A stretch of 64,000 nt of DNA, from assembly GCA_910577815.1 (NCBI GenBank), contig CAJTNO010000004.1:1-64000 (forward strand). Direction: 5' to 3'. This document shows positions 41,200-51,028 of this stretch, piece by piece. This DNA comes from an uncultured Christensenella sp. (lineage in GTDB: Bacteria; Bacillota; Clostridia; Christensenellales; CAG-917). Numbering within the stretch: the stretch's first letter is position 1; each line of letters starts with the position of its first letter. The position numbers and the translations under genes are program-made. The notes below the pieces were generated by a model that was given only the letters and a program-made list of their open reading frames with translations, was not told the origin of the DNA and did no database searches.

Positions 41200-43665
41200 A
41201 TGACAGAAGCAGATTACAAAAGCATTCTCGACTCCCTCACTCTTGAGGAGAAAGCGTCGTTGTGTTCGGGTATGACAAACTGGCTTACCCAGGAGGTTGA
41301 ACGAGTAGGTATTCCGTCGGTATGGGTGTCCGACGGTCCGAGCGGTCTGCGCAAGGAGAAGGTAAAGGATAACGGAGCCAACATTATGGGCGTATCCGAG
41401 CCGTCCACCTGCTTTCCCGGAGCGGCAACACTTGCGTGCAGCTGGGATACGGAGCTTGCCGAGGAGGTAGGCAAAGCTATCGCCGAGGAGGCCAAAGCGC
41501 TTAAGGTAAGCACCGTGCTCGGTCCCGGAGTGAATATAAAGCGCAGTCCTCTTTGCGGACGAAACTTCGAATATTACTCGGAGGACCCCTATCTTGCAGG
41601 ACGAATGGGAGGAGCTTGGGTTCACGGAGTGGAAAAGGAAAACGTAGGCACATCCCTTAAACACTTTGCCGCCAACAACGAGGAGCATATAAGAATGACT
41701 ATTTCCTCGGTGGTGGACGAGCGCGCCTTGCGTGAAATATATCTGCCCGCCTTCGAGCATATCGTGAAGGAGGAGCAGCCCGCAACCGTAATGTGTTCCT
41801 ACAACCGTCTTAACGGCAAGTATCTTAGCGAAAACAAACGCCTGCTCACCGACATACTGCGCGACGAGTGGGGATATAAAGGCATAGTAGTAAGCGACTG
41901 GGGCGCGGTAAACGACCGCGTAGAAGGCGTAAAAGCCGGACTCGACCTCGAAATGCCCGGCAATAAAGGAATAAACGACAGACACATAGTAGCCGCGGTT
42001 AAAAACGGCAAGCTCAGCGAGGAGGAGCTTGACAAGGTCGCATTGCGTTTGATTAAATTCGCCTACGAAAGAAAGGCGCAAATAGACGAGAATTATTCCG
42101 TTGACCTCGAGCATAACCACGCTGTCGCAAGAAAGGCGGCGGCAAACAGCGCCGTACTTTTAAAGAACGACAACAAGGCGCTTCCGCTCAACAAGTCACA
42201 GAACATCGCGGTCATAGGACGTTTAGCAAAGGCTCCGCGCTATCAGGGCGCGGGCTCGAGCCATATAAACGCTACAAAAATCGTATCGTTTACAGACGCG
42301 CTCGATGCAAACGGCGTAAACTACGAATATGCCGACGGATACAGAATGAAGGGCGAGGGCTACAGCGACGTCCGTCTGGAAAAAGCAATTAAAATAGCTA
42401 AGGGCAAGGACGCGGTGGTTGTGTTTATTGGACTCACCGACGCGTTTGAATCGGAGGGCTACGACCGTACCCGTCTGAGTATGCCCGCCGCTCATAACGA
42501 GCTTGTAGAGGAGCTTTGCAAAGTAAACGACAACGTTATAGTAGTTCTGTCCTGCGGCGCGCCCGTACTCGTCAAAAAGTGGAGAAACGACGTCAAAGCA
42601 ATACTCAATATGTATATAGGCGGTCAGGCAACGGGAGAAGCCGCATACGACGTGCTGTTCGGCAACGTAAATCCGTCGGGTAAGCTCGCCGAAACCTTCC
42701 CCCGCAAAAACAAGGACAATATAGTAGCCAAATACTTCCCTATGGGTCCCCGCACCTGCGAGTACCGCGAAAGCATTTACGTAGGCTACCGTTATTTTGA
42801 CAAAGCGAATAAGCCCGTACGCTACCCATTCGGCTACGGTCTGAGCTATACGGAATTCGAATATTCAAATCTGAAGCTTTCAGCCGAAAGCATTAACGAA
42901 GGCACGGATTTGACGGTATCCTTCAACATCAAAAACATCGGAGAGGTAGCCGGCGCAGAGGTCGCACAGCTTTACGTGCGCGACGTGGAAAGCACCGTAT
43001 TCCGTCCCGTAAAGGAACTTAAGGGCTTTAAAAAGGTATATCTTGAGGCAGGCGAAGAAAAGACTGTTACCATTACTCTCGACAGCCGCGCGTTTGCATA
43101 CTACAACGTGCTCATAAACGATTGGCACATCGAAAGCGGAAGCTTTGAGATTATGGTTGGCGCGTCCTCGCGCGATATTAAGCTTATCGGCACGGTAAAC
43201 GTAACGTCGGCAAATCCCGACGCGCAAATTCCCGACTACCGCGAAAGCGCGCCCTACTACTACAGCCTTAAGGGCGACGAAATACCCGTCGAGCAGTTTG
43301 AAGCCGTTTACGGCGATAAGATGCCCGATAATTCGGAATTTAAAAAGGGAGAGCTTACAGCCTGCAACAGCGTCGGTCAGTGCGCGGTATCTCCTTGCGG
43401 AAGATTCCTCTACGGCGCCGCAATGATAGGAGCTAAGCTCATCTCGCTGTCTGCCGAAAATCCCGAAATGATAACCAATTCGGTAAAGGACATTCCCCTG
43501 CGCGCCGCAACCGCTATGACGGGCGGACTTGTGCCCGAAATGTCGCTTATAGGTCTTGTGGATATGGTAAACGGCCGTAAGGGCGGATTGCGCAAATTCC
43601 TCAAAGGCTTTGGCAAAAAGAACAGACACGCACTCGTAGACGAAACAGGAAAAGTAATAGAATAG
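41200..43665 (+). CDS. GH3 family beta-glucosidase
   Basis: The start is ATG 41200, preceded by GGAGG; the frame upstream has no ribosome site. The 821 residues show the GH3 N-terminal barrel (LGPGVNIKRSPLCGRNFEYYSEDP near 108; KHFAANNEE near 156), the nucleophile in YKGIVVSDWGAVNDRV near 230, the GH3 C-terminal domain (SHINATKIVSFTDAL; SCGAPVLVKKWRND) and a fibronectin-III-like domain with FGYGLSYTEFEYSNL near 545. About 120 residues at the C-terminus have no assigned domain. No signal peptide is seen, so the enzyme is probably cytoplasmic and acts on imported glycosides. Bond specificity is not determined by sequence alone. Confidence 0.93.
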   Translation: MTEADYKSILDSLTLEEKASLCSGMTNWLTQEVERVGIPSVWVSDGPSGLRKEKVKDNGANIMGVSEPSTCFPGAATLACSWDTELAEEVGKAIAEEAKALKVSTVLGPGVNIKRSPLCGRNFEYYSEDPYLAGRMGGAWVHGVEKENVGTSLKHFAANNEEHIRMTISSVVDERALREIYLPAFEHIVKEEQPATVMCSYNRLNGKYLSENKRLLTDILRDEWGYKGIVVSDWGAVNDRVEGVKAGLDLEMPGNKGINDRHIVAAVKNGKLSEEELDKVALRLIKFAYERKAQIDENYSVDLEHNHAVARKAAANSAVLLKNDNKALPLNKSQNIAVIGRLAKAPRYQGAGSSHINATKIVSFTDALDANGVNYEYADGYRMKGEGYSDVRLEKAIKIAKGKDAVVVFIGLTDAFESEGYDRTRLSMPAAHNELVEELCKVNDNVIVVLSCGAPVLVKKWRNDVKAILNMYIGGQATGEAAYDVLFGNVNPSGKLAETFPRKNKDNIVAKYFPMGPRTCEYRESIYVGYRYFDKANKPVRYPFGYGLSYTEFEYSNLKLSAESINEGTDLTVSFNIKNIGEVAGAEVAQLYVRDVESTVFRPVKELKGFKKVYLEAGEEKTVTITLDSRAFAYYNVLINDWHIESGSFEIMVGASSRDIKLIGTVNVTSANPDAQIPDYRESAPYYYSLKGDEIPVEQFEAVYGDKMPDNSEFKKGELTACNSVGQCAVSPCGRFLYGAAMIGAKLISLSAENPEMITNSVKDIPLRAATAMTGGLVPEMSLIGLVDMVNGRKGGLRKFLKGFGKKNRHALVDETGKVIE

Positions 43666-43685
43666 AAGGTTTTGTCGGATAAACA

Positions 43686-45959
43686 ATGAAAAAACTCAGC
43701 AATATTCTGAAAGTATCGTTTTTGATAATCGCGTTTGCAATTAGCTTGGCGATACTTTCGGCGTGCAACTCAAATCCCATTCCGAGCGAGCATTTCAACG
43801 GCAACTGCATAACCAAGGGCTTTACAAGATACTATATGCCTAACGGCGGTTACATCGACCGCGAGGATAAGGACTTCGGAGACCACTCCTATAAGGACGA
43901 AACGGTTATTAGCGAACAGTCCTGTACGCAGGACGGAGTTATTAAATACACCTGCGAGTTCTGCAAGGAAGAACGCTTCGAAACGTCCGTAAAACTGGGA
44001 CACGAATACGTAGCGGTATATCATCTCGAGCCTACCTGCACCGAGAACGGCAAAACGGATTACAAATGCAATCGTTGTAACGATACTTATACCGAAATTC
44101 CAGAAAAATTAGGTCACGACTATAAGGAAACGGTATTGGTAGCCGCAACCTGTACTACCGTGGGGAGCAAGCGCCTCGACTGCAACAGATGCCATGACAG
44201 CAAGATTGCGGAAATAGATATGCTCGAGCACGATTATACCGAAACTATAATCGAACAGGCGACCTGTACCGCAAAGGGCAGCAAATCGGTTGTATGCAAA
44301 GCGTGCGGACACACCGAAATACAGGAGACAGACCTGCTTCCTCACACTCCCGACAACCTGACGCACATTGACAGCGAGGCGCACTGGAGCGTGTGCACGG
44401 TATGCAAAAATATTTACGACTACGCTAAGCACGATATAGTAAGCAAGGACGTCCCCTCCACCTGCATTGACCGCGCTTTTACCCTGTTAGAATGCAGAAA
44501 TTGCGTGTATTCGAGGCAAATTATAGACGAGGACAGTCCCTTTGCCGACCACACCTATGAAGCCTACACCTGCAAGCACTGTCAACGCGACAATATGCTG
44601 GATTATCTGAGCGTATTTAACAGTAAGGGCGATAATGAAAGCAATACTATAGACATATCCTCCGAAAATACGCTTGTTTGCTTTTACGATTATCTGCTAG
44701 CCTATCATATTACAATACCTAAATATATCAGAATAACTTATAAAAGCATAAAAACCAATGCGGCAGACAGCTTTCTCGCCGAAGTAAGGCGAAAAATCAC
44801 TGCTACAAACTGGCGCTTTGAAACAAGATATTTCTTTAATACCAACACAGAGGAGGTGTACTGTTTTTGCATCTCCGCAGCAAACGATAACGATTTTGTA
44901 TTTTCCGAAGCGGCTACGTTTACGCCCGATAAATACGACGAGAACACCTATCTGCAATACGATTCCTATCAGTTTACTCCCAAAACCACACTGCGAGCGA
45001 GTACGTTTGACGATTTCAAATACAAAGAGCGTTTAAACACTATAAACGTTACAACCTCCGACCAGTTGTTTTTTGCGTTTGAACACGGCTACAAGCCGAT
45101 AGTTGAAGCAAACTCCCCTGCTCAGAAAATGCTTAATAAAGCAAAGAACGTTGCCCGCCGAATTATGGACGATACTATGACCGACCTCCAAAAGGTCAAA
45201 GCCATATACAGCTATCTTGTAAGCAACGTAGCTTACGATTACGGCATAGTTAATCTGACAAGCGCAAACCGTCTTGCATTTTCAAAATGCTCGTCCTACT
45301 ATATGGAAGGCGTATTCGACTACGGTGTAGCGGTTTGTGACGGCATTTCAAAGGCTTTCTGCGTGCTTACGGGGCTTGAGAATATCAAATGCGTGCGCGT
45401 GACAAGTACTAATCACGCTTGGAACAAGGTCTATATAGACGTAAACGGCAACGGACAAAAGGCTTGGTTCGGCACGGACGCTACCTGGGGAAATCAAGGC
45501 ATAAACTACACCGAAGGCGAACAGGGCGAATATCTGACGCTTGAGGATTTTCTCTTTACGGACGAACAAAAGACAAGCAGAGGACAGACGGGCTTAAATT
45601 ATGCAGACACAAATTCAAACTCAACTACCGAAGAAAATCCCTTTGAGTACTTCTACTTTGACGAAAAAGAAAACGAAAGCTGCGACTTTGTAATACAATC
45701 CGATACAGAGCTCAACGCCTTAATCGAGTATCTTAAAGAAAACATAAGCAAGTTCAGCCGCGGAAATAAAGTCACCGTCCAAATATTTATTGTCTCAACA
45801 TATTGGGCTATGGATGAAATATCCGCAAATCTGTTTGCCGCGCTCAGAAAGCAATGGCTTATAGTCGGCGCATTCTCTGCGCTTACCGTAGGCACAAGGG
45901 AAATATCCTACGGCAACGCAGTTGGCTGTACGGCGGCAATAATTATCCATAATGTGTAG
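43686..45959 (+). CDS. Transglutaminase-like lipoprotein with repeated CxxC modules
   Basis: A lipoprotein signal peptide ends in lipobox LSAC (cysteine near residue 27). Residues 75-285 contain four to six modules of the form HxY...CT-x2-G...C-x2-C (for example CTENGKTDYKCNRCN and CTAKGSKSVVCKACG). The C-terminal part is a transglutaminase-like domain with the triad visible: Cys in VAVCDGISKAF near 551, His in NHAWNKVYIDV near 577 and Asp in WFGTDATWG near 598. Such secreted proteins may cut or crosslink peptides at the surface; activity is inferred. The gene starts 20 bp after the beta-glucosidase with a weak ribosome site, and ends before a bidirectional terminator. Confidence 0.85.
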   Translation: MKKLSNILKVSFLIIAFAISLAILSACNSNPIPSEHFNGNCITKGFTRYYMPNGGYIDREDKDFGDHSYKDETVISEQSCTQDGVIKYTCEFCKEERFETSVKLGHEYVAVYHLEPTCTENGKTDYKCNRCNDTYTEIPEKLGHDYKETVLVAATCTTVGSKRLDCNRCHDSKIAEIDMLEHDYTETIIEQATCTAKGSKSVVCKACGHTEIQETDLLPHTPDNLTHIDSEAHWSVCTVCKNIYDYAKHDIVSKDVPSTCIDRAFTLLECRNCVYSRQIIDEDSPFADHTYEAYTCKHCQRDNMLDYLSVFNSKGDNESNTIDISSENTLVCFYDYLLAYHITIPKYIRITYKSIKTNAADSFLAEVRRKITATNWRFETRYFFNTNTEEVYCFCISAANDNDFVFSEAATFTPDKYDENTYLQYDSYQFTPKTTLRASTFDDFKYKERLNTINVTTSDQLFFAFEHGYKPIVEANSPAQKMLNKAKNVARRIMDDTMTDLQKVKAIYSYLVSNVAYDYGIVNLTSANRLAFSKCSSYYMEGVFDYGVAVCDGISKAFCVLTGLENIKCVRVTSTNHAWNKVYIDVNGNGQKAWFGTDATWGNQGINYTEGEQGEYLTLEDFLFTDEQKTSRGQTGLNYADTNSNSTTEENPFEYFYFDEKENESCDFVIQSDTELNALIEYLKENISKFSRGNKVTVQIFIVSTYWAMDEISANLFAALRKQWLIVGAFSALTVGTREISYGNAVGCTAAIIIHNV

Positions 45960-45990
45960 CCGCTTCTGTTATTTGATTTTAACCGTAAAT

Positions 45991-46015
45991 AAAAACGCCC
46001 GATACGGGCGTTTTT
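45991..46015. terminator. Bidirectional terminator between convergent genes
   Basis: AAAAACGCCC and GGGCGTTTTT form a symmetric hairpin with A and T runs on both flanks, between the transglutaminase-like gene and the GDPD gene. Confidence 0.85.
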
Positions 46016-46035
46016 ATTTAACATATTTATTCTGC

Positions 46036-47253
46036 TTATAACTCTCCGTTGTTTACCATATCCTGCTTAACCGCATACGCAAGTTCGGGATTATCCGTCA
46101 TTATCGCGTCCGCCCCGTTCTTTAACAGAGTTCTCATATCATCCTCGTCGTTAATCGTCCAGTACTGAACCGCGATGCCAAGACTGTGCGCGTAATCTAT
46201 AAACGCCTTGGTCGATAAATCAAAAAATCCGTTAAAGCCCATAGGTATCTGTAAAACGTCATAGCCAAGCTTATCCGTATTTTGATTTACTCCCCACAAA
46301 AACGCATAATAGAAATTGACAACCTCGAGTATGCCTGCCGACCTCTTTACCTTGCCGCCGTATACGTCGTCTATATACTTGGATATATCGCCGTTAAAGG
46401 TGCCGACGATTGTCTTGTCCGTAATACCGAACTTCTCCATCGCGGCGTAAAGCTTGTCCATTGCTTCTTTCCCAACTCTGCCCTTGTCCTTAATCTCTAT
46501 AATGTAAGTGAGGTCGCCGTCGGGACGCTGCTCCGCAAGATATGCAAGCACTTCGTCAAGAGTCAGTATGCGCACGTCATCGGGAACATTATCGATATTG
46601 CGGTACGGATATGAGCCGTCCGGAGCTTGAAAATTATATCCGAAGTTTAATGTCTTAAGCTCCGCAAGTGTTTTATCCTGCACCTTGACCTTCTTTTTGC
46701 CGAATACGATAGGTCCGTCCGACGTTCTGTCCACCTCGTGGTCGTGCATAAGCACCAAATGTCCGTCCTTTGTAAGATGCAAATCGAATTCCACTATATC
46801 CACGCTATAGTCGGGAGATTCCATACACAGCTTAAACGCGGAAAGCGTTTCTTCGGGAGCAAGGTCTCCGCCAGCACGGTGCGCCGAAAGCATAGGTCCG
46901 CTTTCGTCGCCGAGCGTGATATATTGATTGCTTCCGTCATACGTATCCACCGAACCGACTCTTGCATACGAGCCGGTAAGCGGTAAAATAAGTATGTTAA
47001 GTACAAATATAAATAAAAGCACGCTAAGGATAGGTATAGCTATCTGCTTAGCAAGCTTCTTTCGGCGTTTTTTCTCTGCCGCTTGCGCGTCCTTTTTTGC
47101 GCTTATCTCCGATAGAATGCCGTTTTCACTTCCACAGTCTTTATTTGCCGCTTCATTATCGGTAAGCGATTTAGCTTCAGCCTTGTCAGTGTTTACGTCG
47201 GCATACTCAGATACTTCGGCGTTGCCGACCTCGGTTTTAAATTCATCCTGCAT
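46036..47253 (-). CDS. Membrane-anchored glycerophosphodiester phosphodiesterase
   Basis: GDPD enzymes hydrolyse glycerophosphodiesters to glycerol-3-phosphate. Residues 1-70 are a charged, acidic then basic cytoplasmic stretch (EKKRRKKLAKQ), followed by one transmembrane helix (ILSVLLFIFVLNILILPL, near 74-92) and the catalytic domain outside the cell. Motifs are AHRAGGDLAPEETLSAF near 126, VEFDLHLTKDGHLVLMHD near 154-171 and the late segment VQYWTINDEDDMRTLL near 365. The histidines of the first and second motif and the EFD acids are present. The long cytoplasmic tail is not usual. GGGG precedes the ATG. A role in lipid or teichoic-acid turnover is inferred. Confidence 0.9.
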   Translation of the reverse strand: MQDEFKTEVGNAEVSEYADVNTDKAEAKSLTDNEAANKDCGSENGILSEISAKKDAQAAEKKRRKKLAKQIAIPILSVLLFIFVLNILILPLTGSYARVGSVDTYDGSNQYITLGDESGPMLSAHRAGGDLAPEETLSAFKLCMESPDYSVDIVEFDLHLTKDGHLVLMHDHEVDRTSDGPIVFGKKKVKVQDKTLAELKTLNFGYNFQAPDGSYPYRNIDNVPDDVRILTLDEVLAYLAEQRPDGDLTYIIEIKDKGRVGKEAMDKLYAAMEKFGITDKTIVGTFNGDISKYIDDVYGGKVKRSAGILEVVNFYYAFLWGVNQNTDKLGYDVLQIPMGFNGFFDLSTKAFIDYAHSLGIAVQYWTINDEDDMRTLLKNGADAIMTDNPELAYAVKQDMVNNGEL

Positions 47254-47822
47254 AACTTTTCCCCTTATGTAGTATATTCGGTTATTAAGTATAGCATAAT
47301 TATTAAAGTTAGTAAATACTTATAATTAAACAATTATATCGCTCATTATCATATGCAACACCGCTCAAATTAAAATAATTTATTTATGTAAACTAAACTA
47401 CTCTCGATTTTACAAATTTACATATCAGCAATATCGAATATTAGGTATCCTCTTTTTCTTATATGTACATATGCGCATATAATCTACATAATTCACCGCA
47501 CTGAAAAGAGTCGTAATAACCGACTATCTTTGTATTAAAACAGTATTTTTCACTCATATCAAATCATATTCGGTAATCATACTGCCGTCGCAGATATTGA
47601 CATAGAAATTTTATTAAAGGCAGATATACACGCGTATGTTTTGGCAATAGGATAATTATGAATGCTATATAAATCATATATTCATTTGCGCAAAGCGCCC
47701 ACCAAGCAAAAGATTTCGCGAAATGATATTTGAGGCGTGTAATTTTATCCGAACTGATAGCAAAGCAATCTTTTGCGCGGTAGTAACGAAAAAATGTTGC
47801 CAAATAGGTCACGCATTTTAAT
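47254..47822. other. Intergenic AT-rich region at the border of accessory DNA
   Basis: About 570 bp with very low GC on the left half and mixed composition on the right. A 94-codon frame (47564-47848, minus) begins inside the terminator hairpin at 47824-47855 and has no ribosome site, so I do not call it. No tRNA, attachment site or insertion sequence could be recognised. Confidence 0.5.
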
Positions 47823-47823
47823 A

Positions 47824-47855
47824 AAAAAATGCGCACCATATGGCACACATTTTTT
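47824..47855 (-). terminator. Terminator of the radical SAM operon
   Basis: AAAAAATGCGCACCAT pairs with ATGGCACACATTTTTT (some G-U pairs on the RNA), with a run of T on the minus strand. It begins nine bases after the stop of the 21-codon gene. Confidence 0.75.
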
Positions 47856-47863
47856 CGTTGTGT

Positions 47864-47929
47864 TTAGTTGATAAAAATACTGCCCACCGCAATGCCAAAA
47901 ATTAATTGTTTTGCTATAACTTTCTTCAT
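47864..47929 (-). CDS. Micropeptide of 21 residues, hydrophobic
   Basis: The frame starts at ATG 47929 with AGGAG exactly seven bases upstream and ends in TAA followed directly by a strong terminator, so it has all signs of a translated gene in spite of its size. The peptide begins MKKVIAKQLIF and ends VGSIFIN: two lysines then a lysine, followed by a hydrophobic stretch of Ile, Val, Phe, Gly and Ala. It could be a small membrane peptide, a toxin-like peptide, or a precursor acted on by the radical SAM enzyme encoded at the head of the same strand. No cysteine or typical RiPP leader is visible. The function is unknown. Confidence 0.55.
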   Translation of the reverse strand: MKKVIAKQLIFGIAVGSIFIN

Positions 47930-48007
47930 TAGCGTTCTCCTATTAGATCTTCCAATATAATTGTAGCATGAGTTATTATGAAAGAAGTTGTAAGCTCTTT
48001 ACATATT

Positions 48008-49042
48008 TTATATTGTAACTCCGTATTTCTTTAAAAAATCTTTACATTCATCCGATGCTACTTTTATTATTTCTTTCATTAAATCGTAATCGGATATACA
48101 TATGCGGTTATGCAAATCATAAATTTTATTAATAAGTTGTTCGTCAAAAACATATTCTCCTGTCAAACCATCAGTTACTGTAAGAGCTTCTCCTTTAGTC
48201 AAGTATTTTTCTCCCGTGGATAAAGTGATTCCAAAAAATCCTTTTTCGCGAATTAACTCACTATAGGCGGCATTATCTTGATACAAAAAATAACTTTCAG
48301 TTAGTGCATCATTATTATCTTTTAAATAATCTACAAAACTCTTAAAACGCGCTTCATTCGGTGGAAGACGATCGGTATCCGATGTGATATTAAATAAAGG
48401 AGTAAACGCGTCAGCATTCGTGCATTTTAAAAAACCAAGTATTTCTCTACTAATCAAGCAAACCCTTTTCGTAGTTATATTTTTACTAGAAAGTTCTTTA
48501 AGTCTTCTTGTCCATTCCAGTTCCCATCCATTATTAGACCATTCCAACTCTGAGAATCCTGTCATCGCCCAAATAAAACAGTTTGATGGTCTATTGTCAT
48601 TCAAAATTTGCGTTGCCATGTTATAAAGTTCATTATAATAAACCCTAACATCCAACAGCCCAGAAGTAGAATTGGGTGGTACACAATGTTGTAAAGTTTG
48701 TTCAAATTCGTCTAAACGTCTTTGAAAATAGTCAATTCGATGCTTATTATTTGTTTCATTAATTTTTTTTATCTCATCAGCTATTTGTACAGTTTCCCCA
48801 ATATCCTTTAATGCATCACCATTATTTTTAACTATTGCTAAAATTGAATTAGTGCTTAATTTATTATGTATTGACATTGAGATAATTTGAATTGTAAATC
48901 CACCGACAATAATAGCAAGGCGCTCATCAACTGTAGTCCCAGAAATAGAAACTGAACAAATAATCGAAACTATAGGAGAAAGAACCTCGAAGATTAGCAG
49001 AACTATATCATACCAAGCCCATTTTTTGCTTTTGTTCATCAT
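48008..49042 (-). CDS. Two-TM protein with large cytoplasmic domain, unknown function
   Basis: Two hydrophobic segments at about 10-32 and 42-60 (WYDIVLLIFEVLSPIVSII; AIIVGGFTIQIISMSI) are followed by a helical linker and a soluble domain of about 220 residues. That domain has an alpha/beta rhythm (NCFIWAMTGFSELEWSNN; TKRVCLISREILGFL) that vaguely recalls phospholipase-D-like or TrmB C-terminal sensor folds, but no HKD motif is present. I do not recognise the family. It starts 17 bp after the SDR gene with GGTGA upstream (two adjacent ATG codons) and ends 79 bp before the micropeptide. Codon use is AT-rich, unlike the host genes to the left. Confidence 0.75.
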   Translation of the reverse strand: MMNKSKKWAWYDIVLLIFEVLSPIVSIICSVSISGTTVDERLAIIVGGFTIQIISMSIHNKLSTNSILAIVKNNGDALKDIGETVQIADEIKKINETNNKHRIDYFQRRLDEFEQTLQHCVPPNSTSGLLDVRVYYNELYNMATQILNDNRPSNCFIWAMTGFSELEWSNNGWELEWTRRLKELSSKNITTKRVCLISREILGFLKCTNADAFTPLFNITSDTDRLPPNEARFKSFVDYLKDNNDALTESYFLYQDNAAYSELIREKGFFGITLSTGEKYLTKGEALTVTDGLTGEYVFDEQLINKIYDLHNRICISDYDLMKEIIKVASDECKDFLKKYGVTI

Positions 49043-49059
49043 TAATCACCAACCATTAA

Positions 49060-49812
49060 TTATTTCTTGGATGTTTCAAACTCATACTTTGCTATGTCGT
49101 CAACAGCGAGATAGCCACCATCCACATAAGTAACCTGTGCATTAATGAAACTTGCTTTATCGGACAATAAAAATGATACCGTTGATGCCACCTCGTCAGC
49201 TCTGCCTAATCTCCCCAAAGGAGTAATATTCATAGACACTTCAAAAGGCCCATCCGTATCCATTTCGCCACCAATCCAACCTGCGGCTACCGCATTGACT
49301 CGAATCTTGTCTTTTTTGCCAAAGTTACAGGCAAGCGATTTTATCATATTATGAATAGCCGCTTTAGAAGCTGCATACGAAATTCCACCAAAAGATCCTC
49401 TATCGGATTCAGTACTTGTTACAATAACGATAGATGATCCAACTTTCATTTTTTTCTTTAGCTCAATCGCCATAAGCATTGGCGCATGGTAGTTCGCCCT
49501 AAAAATTTTTTCGGCCAAATCATAATCAAAATTGTTAACATCTTCCATTTCAAAAGTGAAAGCAGCATTAACAAAACCGTCAATGGAAACATTAACCTGT
49601 GCGAGTGCTGACTTCAATTTACTTAAATCAAATAGGTCAATGCATATATATTCAAGTTGGGAATTTGAAAATTCTTTCTTCAATTTTAATGCATTTTCTT
49701 CATCTTCTTTTTCATACAAACCAATAACCTTGCATCCTTCCGCAATTAAGGTTCTTGCCGTGGTTTCACCAAACCCCTCGTGGGCGGCACCGTTAACAAC
49801 ATAAGTTTTCAT
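49060..49812 (-). CDS. Short-chain dehydrogenase/reductase
   Basis: A classical SDR of 250 residues. The nucleotide-binding loop is VVNGAAHEGFGETTARTL (residues 4-21), VNAAFTFE near 82 replaces the usual NNAG, the catalytic Ser lies in IVIVTSTESDRGSF near 133 and Tyr/Lys in ISYAASKAAIHNMIKSL near 146-163. The end FINAQVTYVDGGYL is the usual SDR terminus. Substrate unknown. AAGGAG lies before the ATG. It is the second gene of the AT-rich operon, 34 bp after the radical SAM gene. An SDR beside a radical SAM maturase suggests a small modified peptide or cofactor, but this is inference. Confidence 0.88.
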   Translation of the reverse strand: MKTYVVNGAAHEGFGETTARTLIAEGCKVIGLYEKEDEENALKLKKEFSNSQLEYICIDLFDLSKLKSALAQVNVSIDGFVNAAFTFEMEDVNNFDYDLAEKIFRANYHAPMLMAIELKKKMKVGSSIVIVTSTESDRGSFGGISYAASKAAIHNMIKSLACNFGKKDKIRVNAVAAGWIGGEMDTDGPFEVSMNITPLGRLGRADEVASTVSFLLSDKASFINAQVTYVDGGYLAVDDIAKYEFETSKK

Positions 49813-49846
49813 AAAAATAATCTCCTTGATTTAGTAATTTAATTGA

Positions 49847-50998
49847 TTATGGATGTAAATAAGGATACGTTTTACAAGAACCAAGTTCCTTATATAATCT
49901 TCTTATTGCGTTGCATTTTTCTGCGTTGTGTTTATCAAGACATCCAAATTCATTCATTGTTTCCCCAAGACAGCATCCGCCACAGTGAAGTTTAACGGGA
50001 CACTTTTGACAATCTAACAAATTAGTAGACTTGCGCTTATCAAGTGTTTTTACTTTATCCATATCCCAGTCAAACTGTTTTGTTTTATCGTTCCATTTTG
50101 CGACTATAAAGCAATCCATGTGATGAGCGTCTGCACCCATAAGAGCCATATCACACGCCGAAATATAACCATCAGTTGTTATATGGGGAGCCATCATAGG
50201 AGTACAGCAACGGCAGTGATGTTCAGCTTTACCATCAAAATTGATCGTTAAAAAGCTACCCCAGAACAAACCCTTTTCTTTCGCATAATAATAAGCTGGA
50301 AGATATTCGTCAACATATTTTTCCATATTAAAATGAAAATTATTGCGTTTATTTTCGTCCTCGCTAACAGGAACTTGTCCTACTGAATAAAAAAGAGGGT
50401 TTGTCCAAACATACCTTATTCCTAAAGAATAAAAGTAGTCAACCAATTCCTTTTGCTTGTCTATGTTCTTGTCGGTTATGGTAACACGAGCGCCTACCAT
50501 TAAATTTCTCTCGTTCGTATTTTGAATGAGCCACTTTACATTCTCTTCTAACACATCAGCCGACGTTCTTCCAGCAAATATAGATTTATATCTTGGATTC
50601 AGAGGACGATTGTTGTTTTGTATATCTTTTGTTCCATCAAAGGACATCCACACAATATTTACATTGTCTAATATCCATACACGGATATTTTCCGTAAATA
50701 CTCCATTGGTCTGAATTTCAACGGTTACTCTATCGCCACCGTTGGGGTGTCTTTTTGCATATTCGGTTATTTGTTCCATCTTGTCGAATTCTTGCGAAGG
50801 TTCACCTGGACCGTAAAACCGTATATGGCGACTTTCATTATTATCAAAGTACCAATCAATTGCATGTGTAGCAATTTCAAAATCGATGCTTTGCTCTTCT
50901 AACGCATTACGTTCTTTTGCATTATAACAATACACACAACACAGATTACATCTTGTCGTGAGAAAAAACGATAGCATTTTTTTATTACAATGAGGCAT
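49847..50998 (-). CDS. Radical SAM/SPASM-domain protein
   Basis: The radical SAM cluster motif is CNLCCVYC near residue 18-25 (CxxxCxxC). FYGPGEPSQEFDKM near 62 takes the place of the GGEP SAM-binding motif, and VEIQTNGVF near 94 is the next strand. The C-terminal SPASM region is cysteine-rich: CRCCTPMM near 263, GYISACDMAL near 277, then CQKCPVKLHCGGCC near 330-343 and a final CLDKHNAEKC. This layout is typical of peptide maturases and anaerobic sulfatase-maturase relatives. The substrate is not known. It is the first gene of an AT-rich operon with its own promoter at 51029; the ribosome site (GGGA) is weak. Confidence 0.88.
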   Translation of the reverse strand: MPHCNKKMLSFFLTTRCNLCCVYCYNAKERNALEEQSIDFEIATHAIDWYFDNNESRHIRFYGPGEPSQEFDKMEQITEYAKRHPNGGDRVTVEIQTNGVFTENIRVWILDNVNIVWMSFDGTKDIQNNNRPLNPRYKSIFAGRTSADVLEENVKWLIQNTNERNLMVGARVTITDKNIDKQKELVDYFYSLGIRYVWTNPLFYSVGQVPVSEDENKRNNFHFNMEKYVDEYLPAYYYAKEKGLFWGSFLTINFDGKAEHHCRCCTPMMAPHITTDGYISACDMALMGADAHHMDCFIVAKWNDKTKQFDWDMDKVKTLDKRKSTNLLDCQKCPVKLHCGGCCLGETMNEFGCLDKHNAEKCNAIRRLYKELGSCKTYPYLHP

Positions 50999-51028
50999 AG
51001 ATTTTTTCCCAAAACTTTATACAAAATA

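Noticed and set aside
41173..42120. 315-codon antisense frame inside the beta-glucosidase gene
   Set aside because: It mirrors the codon pattern of the GH3 frame and has no domain or ribosome site.
47564..47848. 94-codon minus-strand frame downstream of the micropeptide
   Set aside because: It starts within the terminator hairpin, has no ribosome site, and shows no recognisable domain.
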